From Arenimonas composti TR7-09 = DSM 18010 (GTDB lineage Bacteria > Pseudomonadota > Gammaproteobacteria > Xanthomonadales > Xanthomonadaceae), in the NCBI RefSeq assembly GCF_000426365.1, contig NZ_AUFF01000001.1, positions 124,001 to 188,000 of the forward strand: 64,000 bases of DNA, written 5' to 3'. Both the position numbers and the translations under genes were made by a program. Below the pieces are notes generated by a model. It did no database searches. It saw nothing but the letters and a program-made list of their open reading frames with translations, and was not told where the DNA came from. Below, in pieces: positions 8,175-15,989 of the stretch; the first letter of the stretch is position 1; every line of letters begins with the position of its first letter.

Positions 8175-8771
8175 TCAGGTACCGGTCGCCAGGGCCTGGG
8201 CGCGTCCCGGCAGGGCGCGGGCGCGCAGCCAGGGCACGTCGGGCAGGCGGCTGCCGTAGGTCTGCGCGACCCAGGGATAGCTGGCCAGTTCCTTCTGCAG
8301 CATCGAGGCGCGGATGTCGGTCCCCGGCATCGTCTGCTGGCCGACCTCGCGGAAGCCGAAACTGCCGTGGAAGAGCAGAGCGGGGTCGTTGCCGGACTGC
8401 AGGAAGACCTCGCAGCACAGCAGCGGCCAGCGCACCTCGGCGAAGCTCTGCACGTCGGCGTAGAAGGCCCGGCCGCGGCCACCGCCGCGGCGCTGCCGCG
8501 CGATCACGATGCGGTCGATGTACAGGAACCGCCCGTCGCGCTCCCGGAACCAGCGGAAATTCGGACTGTCGTGCGGCGCGTCCTGGCTCAGCGCGATCAG
8601 GAAGCCGGTGATCAGACCGTCCTGCTCGGCGACACGGAAGTATTCCGCGTGTTCCCAGAAGAACCGGAGCCGAGCCGCATCCATCGGCAGGATGGAGGCA
8701 CCGGCGGCGTTGTTCAGCGCGAGCACGGAATCGAGCTCGTGCTCGCGAACGTCGCGGAGGGTGAATGGCAT
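8175..8771 (-). CDS. GNAT-family N-acetyltransferase
   Basis: The 198-residue protein shows the GNAT core: strand-rich N-terminus, then YIDRIVIARQRRGGGRGRAFY (85-104), where R/Q-x-x-G-x-G/A binds the acetyl-CoA pyrophosphate, and a late SFGFREVGQQ strand typical of the family. It resembles uncharacterised cytosolic GNATs; the acceptor is unknown. It is the first gene of the minus-strand cluster running into minC with a three-base gap. A link to division is only positional. Confidence 0.75.
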   Translation of the reverse strand: MPFTLRDVREHELDSVLALNNAAGASILPMDAARLRFFWEHAEYFRVAEQDGLITGFLIALSQDAPHDSPNFRWFRERDGRFLYIDRIVIARQRRGGGRGRAFYADVQSFAEVRWPLLCCEVFLQSGNDPALLFHGSFGFREVGQQTMPGTDIRASMLQKELASYPWVAQTYGSRLPDVPWLRARALPGRAQALATGT

Positions 8772-8833
8772 TGCGTTCGAACTCCGAAGGCGGGAAGGCC
8801 GCAGGTCCGCAACCGGCGGGCGATCGGGCCGGG

Positions 8834-8839
8834 ATTATC
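8834..8839 (-). promoter_or_regulatory. Probable -10 box for the GNAT-minCDE operon
   Basis: On the minus strand the sequence reads TGC-GATAAT, an extended -10 element, about 65 bases upstream of the GNAT start and divergent from the histidine kinase gene. No convincing -35 is seen. Confidence 0.4.
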
Positions 8840-8907
8840 GCACGCCCGGCGCGGGCGGCCATCCCGCCGCATGACTTCCGGGGCGCCAGACCCGGCGCGG
8901 CCCGGCC

Positions 8908-8921
8908 TATGATGCGCGGCA
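8908..8921 (+). promoter_or_regulatory. -10 box of the histidine kinase gene; possible leaderless start
   Basis: TATGAT at 8908-8913 is followed after seven bases (gcgcggc) by ATG 8921. If transcription starts at the usual distance, the mRNA would begin at or next to the A of the start codon. There is no Shine-Dalgarno sequence, and two in-frame ATGs overlap the -10 itself. Confidence 0.45.
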
Positions 8922-10099
8922 TGATCAACCGCCTCTCGCACACGCAGTTGCTGCGCTATGCCGGCCTCTTCACGTGGGCCGTGGTCGGCGTGCCGGTCGT
9001 CGTGCTGACCTGGTTCGTGCCGCCGCTGGCGAATGCCGACGGGGTCGAGATCGTCGGCCGCCCGGGCGTGGTGCTGATCATCCTGGCCTACATCGCCTTC
9101 GGGCTGATCTACTGGCTGTTGACCCGCGGCATGGGCGTGACCCGCAGCTCCCGGCCGACCGACCTGCTGCTGCTGGCGGCACTGACGGTGTCGGCGATCC
9201 TGATCAGTGTCGAGACCGGCAGCGGCGTCGGCGCGGTGCTGATGATGGTCATCGCCGGGGTCACCCCCTGGCTGGTGCCGGTGCGGGTCGCGGTGATCTG
9301 GCTGGTGCTGCAGCACGCGGCGCTGGTGCCGGTGTTCCGCAACTTCGAGGGCTTCACGACCGGCCTGGCGGTCCTGCAGGCGATGACCTACATCGGCTAT
9401 TCGAGCTTCGCGATGGTGATCGGCCTGGTGGCCCGCCAGCAGGCGCAGGCGCGCGAGGAGCAGCGCCGGCTCAACGCCGAACTGAGGGCGACCCGGGCGC
9501 TGCTCGCCGAGAGCTCGCGGATGAGCGAGCGGGTGCGCATCTCGCGCGAGCTGCACGATCTGCTGGGCCACCACCTGACCGCGCTGAGCCTGAACCTCGA
9601 GGTCGCCGGCCACCTGACCGAGGGCCGCGCCCAGGAACACGTGCGCCAGAGCCACACCCTCGCCAAGCTGCTGCTCACCGACGTGCGCGAGGCGGTCAGC
9701 GAGATGCGCGAGGACGGCCACGTCGATCTCGGCGGCGCCGTGCGCACGCTGATCGAGGGGGTGCCGGCGCTCGACATCCGCCTCGAGATCACCGAGCCGC
9801 TGAACATCGAGGACCCCGAGCGCGCGCACGTGCTGCTGCGCTGCACCCAGGAGGTCATCACCAATGCCGTGCGCCACGCCGGCGCGTCGACGCTGTGGCT
9901 GTCGATCGCCCGCGACGCCGGTGAGGCCCGCATCTTCGCCCGCGACGACGGCCAGGGCGCCGAGGAACCGACCCCCGGCAACGGCCTGCGTGGCATGCGC
10001 GAACGCCTCGCCGCCCACGGCGGCCGGGTCGATATCATCACCCGGCGCGGGCAGGGCTTCGCGCTGGACATCCGCCTTCCACTGGAGAACCCCGCATGA
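8921..10099 (+). CDS. Membrane sensor histidine kinase (NarL/LiaS-DesK class)
   Basis: A 392-residue protein with about six transmembrane helices in the first 160 residues and no periplasmic sensor domain. A HisKA_3 dimerisation/phosphoacceptor helix follows, with RISRELHDLLGHHL (phospho-His H212), then a HATPase domain (QEVITNAVRHAG as N box, DDGQGAEE and GNGLRGMRERL as G boxes). Such intramembrane-sensing kinases often detect envelope or lipid-fluidity stress. It overlaps the response regulator by four bases (ATGA). In-frame ATGs at 8909 and 8912 are alternatives, but they fall on the predicted -10 box. Confidence 0.88.
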   Translation: MINRLSHTQLLRYAGLFTWAVVGVPVVVLTWFVPPLANADGVEIVGRPGVVLIILAYIAFGLIYWLLTRGMGVTRSSRPTDLLLLAALTVSAILISVETGSGVGAVLMMVIAGVTPWLVPVRVAVIWLVLQHAALVPVFRNFEGFTTGLAVLQAMTYIGYSSFAMVIGLVARQQAQAREEQRRLNAELRATRALLAESSRMSERVRISRELHDLLGHHLTALSLNLEVAGHLTEGRAQEHVRQSHTLAKLLLTDVREAVSEMREDGHVDLGGAVRTLIEGVPALDIRLEITEPLNIEDPERAHVLLRCTQEVITNAVRHAGASTLWLSIARDAGEARIFARDDGQGAEEPTPGNGLRGMRERLAAHGGRVDIITRRGQGFALDIRLPLENPA

Positions 10100-10737
10100 T
10101 CCGTGTCTGCCTGGTCGACGATCAGACCCTGGTGCGCCAGGGCGTGAAGTCGCTGCTGGAACTGGCGGAGAACATCGAAGTGATCGCCGAGGCCGGCGAC
10201 GGCCGCCAGGCCGTCGAGCTGATCCCGCAGGTCAAGCCCGACGTGGTGCTGATGGACATGCGCATGCCGGTGATGTCCGGCCTCGAGGCGCTGCAGGCGC
10301 TGAGCGCCCGCGGCCAGCTGCCGCCGACCATCATCCTGACGACCTTCGACGACGACCAGCTGGTGCTGGCCGGCATCAAGGCAGGCGCCAAGGGCTACCT
10401 GCTCAAGGACGTGACCCTGGACCAGCTGGTGAACGCGATCCAGACCGTCGCCGAGGGCGGCTCGCTGGTGCAGCCGGCGGTCACCCAGCGGCTGCTGTCC
10501 GGGCTCGAGGGCCTGCAGAACGAGTTCGTGAGCCTCGACCAGCCCGATCCGCTGACCGAGCGCGAGACCGAGATCCTGCGGCTGATGGCCGGCGGTTTCT
10601 CCAACAAGGAGATCGCCAACTCGCTCGGCGTCGCCGAGGGAACGGTGAAGAACCACGTCTCCAACATCCTGTCCAAGCTCGGTGTGCGCGACCGGACGCG
10701 GGCGGTGCTGAAGGCCTTCGAGCTCAAGCTCGTCTGA
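10096..10737 (+). CDS. NarL/FixJ-family response regulator
   Basis: The 213-residue protein has a receiver domain with acidic pocket D8/D9, phosphoacceptor D54 (LMDMRMP), T82/T83 and K104 (GYLLKD). A LuxR-type helix-turn-helix follows (TERETEILRLMAGGFSNKEI then GTVKNHVSNILSKLGVRDR). It is translationally coupled to the upstream kinase and must be its partner. Targets are not visible; nearby candidates are the SRPBCC gene and the ABC cluster downstream. A family-B repeat element begins seven bases after the stop. Confidence 0.93.
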   Translation: MIRVCLVDDQTLVRQGVKSLLELAENIEVIAEAGDGRQAVELIPQVKPDVVLMDMRMPVMSGLEALQALSARGQLPPTIILTTFDDDQLVLAGIKAGAKGYLLKDVTLDQLVNAIQTVAEGGSLVQPAVTQRLLSGLEGLQNEFVSLDQPDPLTERETEILRLMAGGFSNKEIANSLGVAEGTVKNHVSNILSKLGVRDRTRAVLKAFELKLV

Positions 10738-10743
10738 GAGCGT

Positions 10744-10889
10744 TAGTTCGTAGTTCGTACGAGTCACGAGGCAGGACGGCCCGCGCTGCGCGCGGGGCGG
10801 CAGGCCGTCCGGCCGCCGCGGACCCCGCCCTGGCCCGGGCGCCTCACACCCCGACGACTACGAACTACCTGGTACGAACTACGAACTGC
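10744..10889. repeat. Heptad-periodic inverted-repeat element (family B, copy 2), no cargo gene
   Basis: Left arm: GTTCGTA (10746-10752), GTTCGTA (10753-10759), CGAGTCA (10760-10766), CGAGGCA (10767-10773). Right arm 10857-10889 carries the reverse complement (ACGAACTACGAACTGC preceded by ACTACGAACTACC). The 80-base centre is GC-rich with small palindromes and holds no coding trace. It has the same arm sequence as 1862-2255 and sits between the response regulator and the SRPBCC gene. Confidence 0.8.
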
Positions 10890-10890
10890 T

Positions 10891-10918
10891 TTTGGCCCCG
10901 GTCCGCCCCTGCTATCCT
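10891..10918 (+). promoter_or_regulatory. Probable promoter of the SRPBCC gene
   Basis: TTTGGC (10891-10896), a 16-base spacer, then TATCCT (10913-10918), 60 bases before the start codon and directly beside the repeat arm. Confidence 0.4.
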
Positions 10919-10977
10919 CCCCCGTTCCTGCGGCCGGGCTGAAGCTCCTGCCGGGGCCGTTCCTGGAGAGCTTGCGA

Positions 10978-12327
10978 ATGACCCGAGTTATCGAGTGGCT
11001 TATTTCCCTGGCGATCGTCGCCGTCCTGTTCGTGCTGATCGGCGTTTTCCTGCCGTCGAAGCGCTCGGTGTCGCATGAGATCGAGACGAACCGGCCGATG
11101 TCGACCGTCACCGACCTGGTCGGCAGCTTCACCCGCTTCCGCGACTGGAATGCGCTGATCAACCACGACCCGCAGATGAAGATCGACATCTCGGGCCCGG
11201 AGCACGGCGTCGGCGCCCGCCTCGATTACCAGTCGCGCCACGCCCGCGTCGGCGGCGGCAGCTGGGAGCTGGTCGAGGAGATTCCCGGCGAGCGCATGGT
11301 CTACGCGGTGACGAACAACCGCCGCGGCGACAACAAGCGCATGACCTTCACCTTCGAGCGCACCGGCCAGCGCAACCAGAACGTCAAGATCACCCAGCGC
11401 TACACCGTCGACTACGGCTGGGACCTGCTGGGCCGCTACGCCGGCATGTACGCCACCGACGTCGTCGGCGACGACATCAAGCTCGGCCTCGGCAAGCTCG
11501 CGAACCTGCTGGCGACGATCCCGCGCTTCGACTACTCGGTGCACCCGAACGAGTTCCAGGTCGTCGATTTCCCGGCGCAGAACGTGCTGCTCGCCAATGC
11601 CGACGCGCAGCGCACCAACGACGACATCGCGCTGGCGATGACGAACCAGCTCAAGTGGATCGAGCGCGTGATGGAGGAGAACAACCTCGAGCGCGCCGGC
11701 CCGATGCGGATCGTCACCAACGAGTTCAACACCGAGCGCTACAACTTCGACGTCGTCGTGCCGATCCGCCGCAAGGGCACCGGCCCGGCCGACGCGTCGG
11801 CGCCGGCCGCCGCCGCGGATGCGGATGCGGAGACCGACGCCGCGGGCGAGGGCGATGCCGCCGCGAACGCCGACGAGCCGGCCTTCGGCACCGGCAACGC
11901 GCCGCTGCCGGCCACCGACGGCGCCCCGCTCGAGCGCTTCGAACTCAAGCTCGAGGGCGACCGCAATCCGGTCATCTACGCGCAGACGCCGGCCTTCCGT
12001 GCGGCCACGACGACCTACGTCGGTCCGTCGCCGGGCCTGGCGCGCGTGCGTGACCTGGTGCGTGCCTGGGCGATCGTCCGCGGCTACGAGGTCTACGACC
12101 GCGCGATCGAGGACTACCAGATCGAGATCCGCAACATGCTCAACGACGACGCGCTGTTCCGGGTCTACTACCCGGTGCGTCGCCCGGGCGAGACGACCGG
12201 CGTGATCGAACAGATCAACCCGCCGCCGCAGGCCGACGAGGACGAAGCGCCGGCCGCCGTGGAGGAAGGCTCCGGCGAGGAGGCCGCAGCCCCGGCCGGC
12301 GACGGCGAGGCCGCCACCGCCGAGTGA
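10978..12327 (+). CDS. Membrane-anchored SRPBCC protein with split GyrI-like domain
   Basis: A 449-residue protein. One N-terminal transmembrane helix (about 5-25) is followed by a SRPBCC/polyketide-cyclase-like domain (about 35-180: SVSHEIETNRPM, FRDWNALINHDP, GGGSWELVEEIPGERMVY). Next come two segments resembling the two halves of a GyrI-like ligand-binding domain: FQVVDFPAQNVLLAN through FDVVVPI, and VIYAQTPAFRAATTTYVG through FRVYYPV. They are separated by an Ala/Asp/Glu-rich linker, and a similar acidic tail ends the protein. The start is the ATG at 10978, with GGAGAG eight bases upstream. The ligand is unknown; the cytosolic face is most likely for the soluble part if the helix is N-in, otherwise the periplasm. 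Confidence 0.75.
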   Translation: MTRVIEWLISLAIVAVLFVLIGVFLPSKRSVSHEIETNRPMSTVTDLVGSFTRFRDWNALINHDPQMKIDISGPEHGVGARLDYQSRHARVGGGSWELVEEIPGERMVYAVTNNRRGDNKRMTFTFERTGQRNQNVKITQRYTVDYGWDLLGRYAGMYATDVVGDDIKLGLGKLANLLATIPRFDYSVHPNEFQVVDFPAQNVLLANADAQRTNDDIALAMTNQLKWIERVMEENNLERAGPMRIVTNEFNTERYNFDVVVPIRRKGTGPADASAPAAAADADAETDAAGEGDAAANADEPAFGTGNAPLPATDGAPLERFELKLEGDRNPVIYAQTPAFRAATTTYVGPSPGLARVRDLVRAWAIVRGYEVYDRAIEDYQIEIRNMLNDDALFRVYYPVRRPGETTGVIEQINPPPQADEDEAPAAVEEGSGEEAAAPAGDGEAATAE

Positions 12328-12334
12328 TTCACCA

Positions 12335-12361
12335 GCAGGGCGGGCCGAGTGCCCGCCCTGC
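12335..12361 (+). terminator. 11-bp perfect hairpin after the SRPBCC gene
   Basis: GCAGGGCGGGC, loop CGAGT, GCCCGCCCTGC, seven bases after the stop codon, followed by cgtttccgg. The T-run is short, so termination is probable but not certain. The loop is identical to that of the hairpin after rpsO. Confidence 0.65.
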
Positions 12362-12461
12362 CGTTTCCGGGCCCGGCGTCGCGCCGGGAACCTGCGGCCC
12401 GGACGATGGTCTTACCGGGCCGACGTCGCCGCCGCCCCGCGCCCGCAAGACGAGAACCGCA

Positions 12462-13391
12462 ATGATCGAGGCACACGCCCTGCACAAGCGCTACGGCCGC
12501 CTGCTGGCCGTGGACGGGATCAGCTTCAAGGTCGAGCCCGGTGAGGTCCTCGGCTTCCTCGGCCCGAACGGCGCCGGCAAGTCGACGACGATGAAGATGA
12601 TCGCCGGCTTCCTCGCCCCGACGTCCGGTTCGGCGAAGGTCTGCGGCCACGACGTGCAGACGCAGCCGATGGGCGCCCGCCGCTCGCTCGGCTACCTGCC
12701 GGAAGGCGCGCCGGGTTACGGCGAGATGTCCCCCGACGGCTTCCTGCGCTTCATCGCCGACGTCCGTGGCCTCGCCGGCGACCGCCGGCACGGGCGCATC
12801 GCCGCGGTGCGTTCGCGGCTGCAGCTCGACGGCGTGTGGGAACAGCCGATCGACACCCTCAGCAAGGGCTACAAGCGCCGCGTCGGCCTGGCGGCGGCGA
12901 TCCTGCACGACCCGCCGGCGCTGGTGCTCGACGAGCCCACCGACGGCCTCGACCCGAACCAGAAGCACGAGGTGCGCACGCTGATCCGCGAGCTCGCGCG
13001 CGAGCGCACGGTGCTGCTGTCGACGCACATCCTCGAGGAGGTCGAGGCGGTCTGCAGCCGCGCGATCATCGTCGCCCGCGGCCGCGTGCTCGCCGACGCG
13101 ACCCCGGCGGAACTGCTGGCGCGCTCGCGCTACCAGGGCGCGGTGTCGCTGCTGGCCGAGGACAGCATCGCCGCCCGCGCCGCCCTCGACGGCATGCCCG
13201 GGGTCAGCGGCTTCCACCAGGAAGGTCCGGACGGCCGCCTGTACGTGTTCCCGCAGGGGCGGCCGGTGCCGCTGGACGCGGTCGGCGAGCGCCTGCGCCA
13301 GCGCGGCGTGGCCTTCCGTGGCCTGCAGCCGGAACGCGGCCGGCTCGACGAGGTGTTCCGGGCGATCACCGCCGGGGAGGAAGCGGCATGA
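12462..13391 (+). CDS. ABC transporter ATP-binding protein (GldA-like)
   Basis: A 309-residue single ATPase: Walker A GPNGAGKST (34-42), LGYLPE in place of a classical Q-loop glutamine as in the gliding/DrrA group, signature LSKGYKRR (133-140), Walker B LVLDEP (154-159) and switch His H189. The C-terminal 90 residues form the usual DUF4162-like accessory domain. It is the first gene of a four-gene cluster with the permease, the GldG-like protein and the DUF4340 protein, and overlaps the permease start by four bases. The frame extends upstream of 12462, but the region lacks family similarity. Confidence 0.92.
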   Translation: MIEAHALHKRYGRLLAVDGISFKVEPGEVLGFLGPNGAGKSTTMKMIAGFLAPTSGSAKVCGHDVQTQPMGARRSLGYLPEGAPGYGEMSPDGFLRFIADVRGLAGDRRHGRIAAVRSRLQLDGVWEQPIDTLSKGYKRRVGLAAAILHDPPALVLDEPTDGLDPNQKHEVRTLIRELARERTVLLSTHILEEVEAVCSRAIIVARGRVLADATPAELLARSRYQGAVSLLAEDSIAARAALDGMPGVSGFHQEGPDGRLYVFPQGRPVPLDAVGERLRQRGVAFRGLQPERGRLDEVFRAITAGEEAA

Positions 13392-14122
13392 CGGCGGTGC
13401 GTGCGGTCTTCAGGCGCGAATTCCTGAGCTATTTCGCCACCCCGCTGGCGGCGGTGTTCCTGGTGATCTTCCTGGTGCTCGCGGGGGTCTGCACCTTCCA
13501 GCTCGGCGGTTTCTACGAAGCCGGGCAGGCCGACCTGCAGGCCTTCTTCCGCTACCACCCGTGGCTCTACCTGCTGCTGGCGCCGGCGATCGCGATGCGC
13601 CTGTGGGCCGAAGAACGCAAGAGCGGCACCCTCGAGCTGCTGCTGACACTGCCGCTGGCGCCCTGGCAGGCGGTGCTCGGCAAGTTCCTCGCGGCCTGGG
13701 CCTTCCTGGGCCTGGCGCTGGCGCTCACCTTCCCGATGTGGATCACCGTGGCCTGGCTGGGCGACCCCGACCACGGCGTGATCCTCGCCGGTTACCTCGG
13801 CAGCTGGCTGATGGCCGGCGCCTTCCTCGCGGTCGGCAGCGCGCTGTCGGCGGCGACGCGCAGCCAGGTCGTCGCCTTCGTGCTGACCGTGGTGACCTGC
13901 CTGGTGCTGCTGCTCGCCGGCTTCCCCGTCGCGCTGGACTGGGTGCGCGGCTGGGCCGCGCAGCCGGTGGTCGACGCGGTCGCCGCGCTGAGCTTCCTCA
14001 CGCATTTCCAGGCGATCAGCCGCGGCGTGCTCGACCTGCGCGACGTGGTGTTCTTCCTGCTGTGCATCGCCGCCTGGCTGGCCGCGACGGTGATCGTGAT
14101 CGACATGAAGAAGGCGGACTGA
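13388..14122 (+). CDS. ABC-2 type permease (GldF-like)
   Basis: A 244-residue integral membrane protein with six predicted helices, beginning RAVFRREFLSYFATPLAAVF, the hallmark opening of gliding-type ABC permeases. LWAEERKSGTLELLLTLPL is the conserved cytoplasmic loop that couples to the ATPase. It overlaps the ATPase gene (ATGA) and lies four bases before the GldG-like gene. The exported substrate is unknown; outside Bacteroidetes such systems are not linked to motility. Confidence 0.9.
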   Translation: MTAVRAVFRREFLSYFATPLAAVFLVIFLVLAGVCTFQLGGFYEAGQADLQAFFRYHPWLYLLLAPAIAMRLWAEERKSGTLELLLTLPLAPWQAVLGKFLAAWAFLGLALALTFPMWITVAWLGDPDHGVILAGYLGSWLMAGAFLAVGSALSAATRSQVVAFVLTVVTCLVLLLAGFPVALDWVRGWAAQPVVDAVAALSFLTHFQAISRGVLDLRDVVFFLLCIAAWLAATVIVIDMKKAD

Positions 14123-14126
14123 AGCG

Positions 14127-15989
14127 ATGAACGTCACCCGACGTCTCTATCCGCTGCTGGCGCTGCTGCTGCTGGCGCTGGCCTTCGTCGCGCTGGTGGC
14201 GCTGAACTCGGTGGCGCTGCGCGGCGTGCGGCTGGACCTGACCCGCAACGGCCTGCACACGCTGTCGCCGGGCACGGTGGCGATCCTCTCGGAACTCGAG
14301 GAGCCGGTGCGCCTGCGTCTGTACTACTCCGAGCAGCAGACCCGCGACCGCGGCGAACTGCAGACCTTCCGCGTCTACGCGACGCGGGTGCGCGAGATGC
14401 TCGAGGAGATCGCCGCGCGTTCCGGCGGCAGGCTGACGTTCGAGGTCGTCGATCCGGAGCCGTTCTCCGAGGCCGAGGACCAGGCCGCGGCCTACGGGTT
14501 GTCGTCGCTGCAACTCAACACCGCCGGCGACCGGCTCTATTTCGGCCTGGTCGGCAGCAACAGCGTCGACCGCGAGGAGATCATCCCGTTCATCCAGCCG
14601 GGCCGCGAGACCCTGCTCGAATACGACATCGCCCGGCTGATCGCCGGCCTCGGCCGCGACGAGCGGCCGGTGGTGGCGATGCTGAGCGGCCTGCCGACCG
14701 GGCCGCAGGCGGAACCGGGTGGCCCGGCGACCGCCGGCTGGGTGTTCGACCGCCATCTGCGCGAGATGTTCGAGCTGCGCCGGCTGCAGGGCCAGCCGAC
14801 CTCGATCGCCGACGACGTCGACCTCCTGCTGCTCGTGCATCCGAAGGGCCTGAACGAGGACACCCAGTACGCGATCGACCAGTACGTGCTGCGGGGCGGC
14901 AAGCTGCTGGCGTTCGTCGATCCGGATGCCGAATCCGACCCGGCGGCCTTCGATCCGCTGATGCAGGTCGCGGTGACGATCCCGCGCGCCTCCGACCTGC
15001 CGCAGCTGTTCGCCGGCTGGGGCATCCGCTTCGATCCGGGGCAGATCGTGCTCGACGACCGTTACGCGCTGCAGGTCGAGGACAGCGAGCGGCGGCCGGT
15101 CCGCCACCTCGCGGTGATCGGCCTCGACGAGGCCGGCATGAATCCCGACGACGTCGTCACCGCCGACATCGGTTCGCTGAACTTCTCCAGCGCCGGTGCG
15201 CTCGAGCTGGCGCCCGACTCGCCGCTGCAGATGGAACCGCTGGTGCAGAGTTCGACCGCCGCGGCGCTGGCACCGGTGGCGAAGGTGCGCGAGAGCGCCG
15301 CCAATCCGGGCGCGCTGCGCACCGGCTTCCACGCCAGCGGCAATCCCTACGTGCTGGCGGCGCGCTTCAGCGGGCCGGCGCGCAGTGCCTTCCCGCAGCG
15401 CGCCGGCGCCGGCCACCTCGCCGAGGCGACGGCGCCGGTCAATATCGTCGTCGTCGCCGACACCGACGTGCTGACCAACCGGCTGTGGGTCACCGTCAGC
15501 CAGTTCCTCGGCCAGGAAGTGGTGAACACGCCGTTCGCCGACAACGGCGCCTTCATCTACAACGCGGTCGACAACCTGGTCGGCGACGCGCACCTGATCT
15601 CGGTGCGCGCGCGGCAGCCGGCGACCCGCCGTTTCGAAGTCGTCGAATCGCTGCGCCGCAACGCCGAGGAGCGCTACCGCAGCACCGAGGAGCAGCTGCA
15701 GCGGCAGCTCGGCGAGATCGAGCAGCAGCTGATCGCGCTGCAGCAGCCCGGCGAGCAGGCGCAGGCGATGACCCCGGCCCAGGCCGAGCAGCTGGTGCGC
15801 TTCCAGGAAGAAAGGCTGCGCATGCGCCGCGAGCTGCGCGAGGTGCAGCGCCGGCTCAACGCCGACATCGACGGCCTCGGCACCCGCCTGACCCGCATCA
15901 ACGTGCTCGGCATGCCGGCGCTGGTCGTGCTGGTTTCGCTGTTCGTCGCCTGGCGGCGCTGGTGGCGGCGACGCGGAGCGGCGGCATGA
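14127..15989 (+). CDS. GldG-like ABC auxiliary protein
   Basis: A 620-residue protein with one N-terminal helix (about 8-30), then RLDLTRNGLHTLSPGTVAIL, the conserved opening of the ABC_transp_aux (GldG) family, and a large extracytoplasmic region. A coiled coil (about 510-585, EERYRSTEEQLQRQL onwards) leads to a C-terminal transmembrane helix (VLGMPALVVLVSLFVAW) and a basic tail. It presumably bridges the permease to periplasmic partners. It is coupled to the next gene by a four-base overlap. Confidence 0.88.
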   Translation: MNVTRRLYPLLALLLLALAFVALVALNSVALRGVRLDLTRNGLHTLSPGTVAILSELEEPVRLRLYYSEQQTRDRGELQTFRVYATRVREMLEEIAARSGGRLTFEVVDPEPFSEAEDQAAAYGLSSLQLNTAGDRLYFGLVGSNSVDREEIIPFIQPGRETLLEYDIARLIAGLGRDERPVVAMLSGLPTGPQAEPGGPATAGWVFDRHLREMFELRRLQGQPTSIADDVDLLLLVHPKGLNEDTQYAIDQYVLRGGKLLAFVDPDAESDPAAFDPLMQVAVTIPRASDLPQLFAGWGIRFDPGQIVLDDRYALQVEDSERRPVRHLAVIGLDEAGMNPDDVVTADIGSLNFSSAGALELAPDSPLQMEPLVQSSTAAALAPVAKVRESAANPGALRTGFHASGNPYVLAARFSGPARSAFPQRAGAGHLAEATAPVNIVVVADTDVLTNRLWVTVSQFLGQEVVNTPFADNGAFIYNAVDNLVGDAHLISVRARQPATRRFEVVESLRRNAEERYRSTEEQLQRQLGEIEQQLIALQQPGEQAQAMTPAQAEQLVRFQEERLRMRRELREVQRRLNADIDGLGTRLTRINVLGMPALVVLVSLFVAWRRWWRRRGAAA

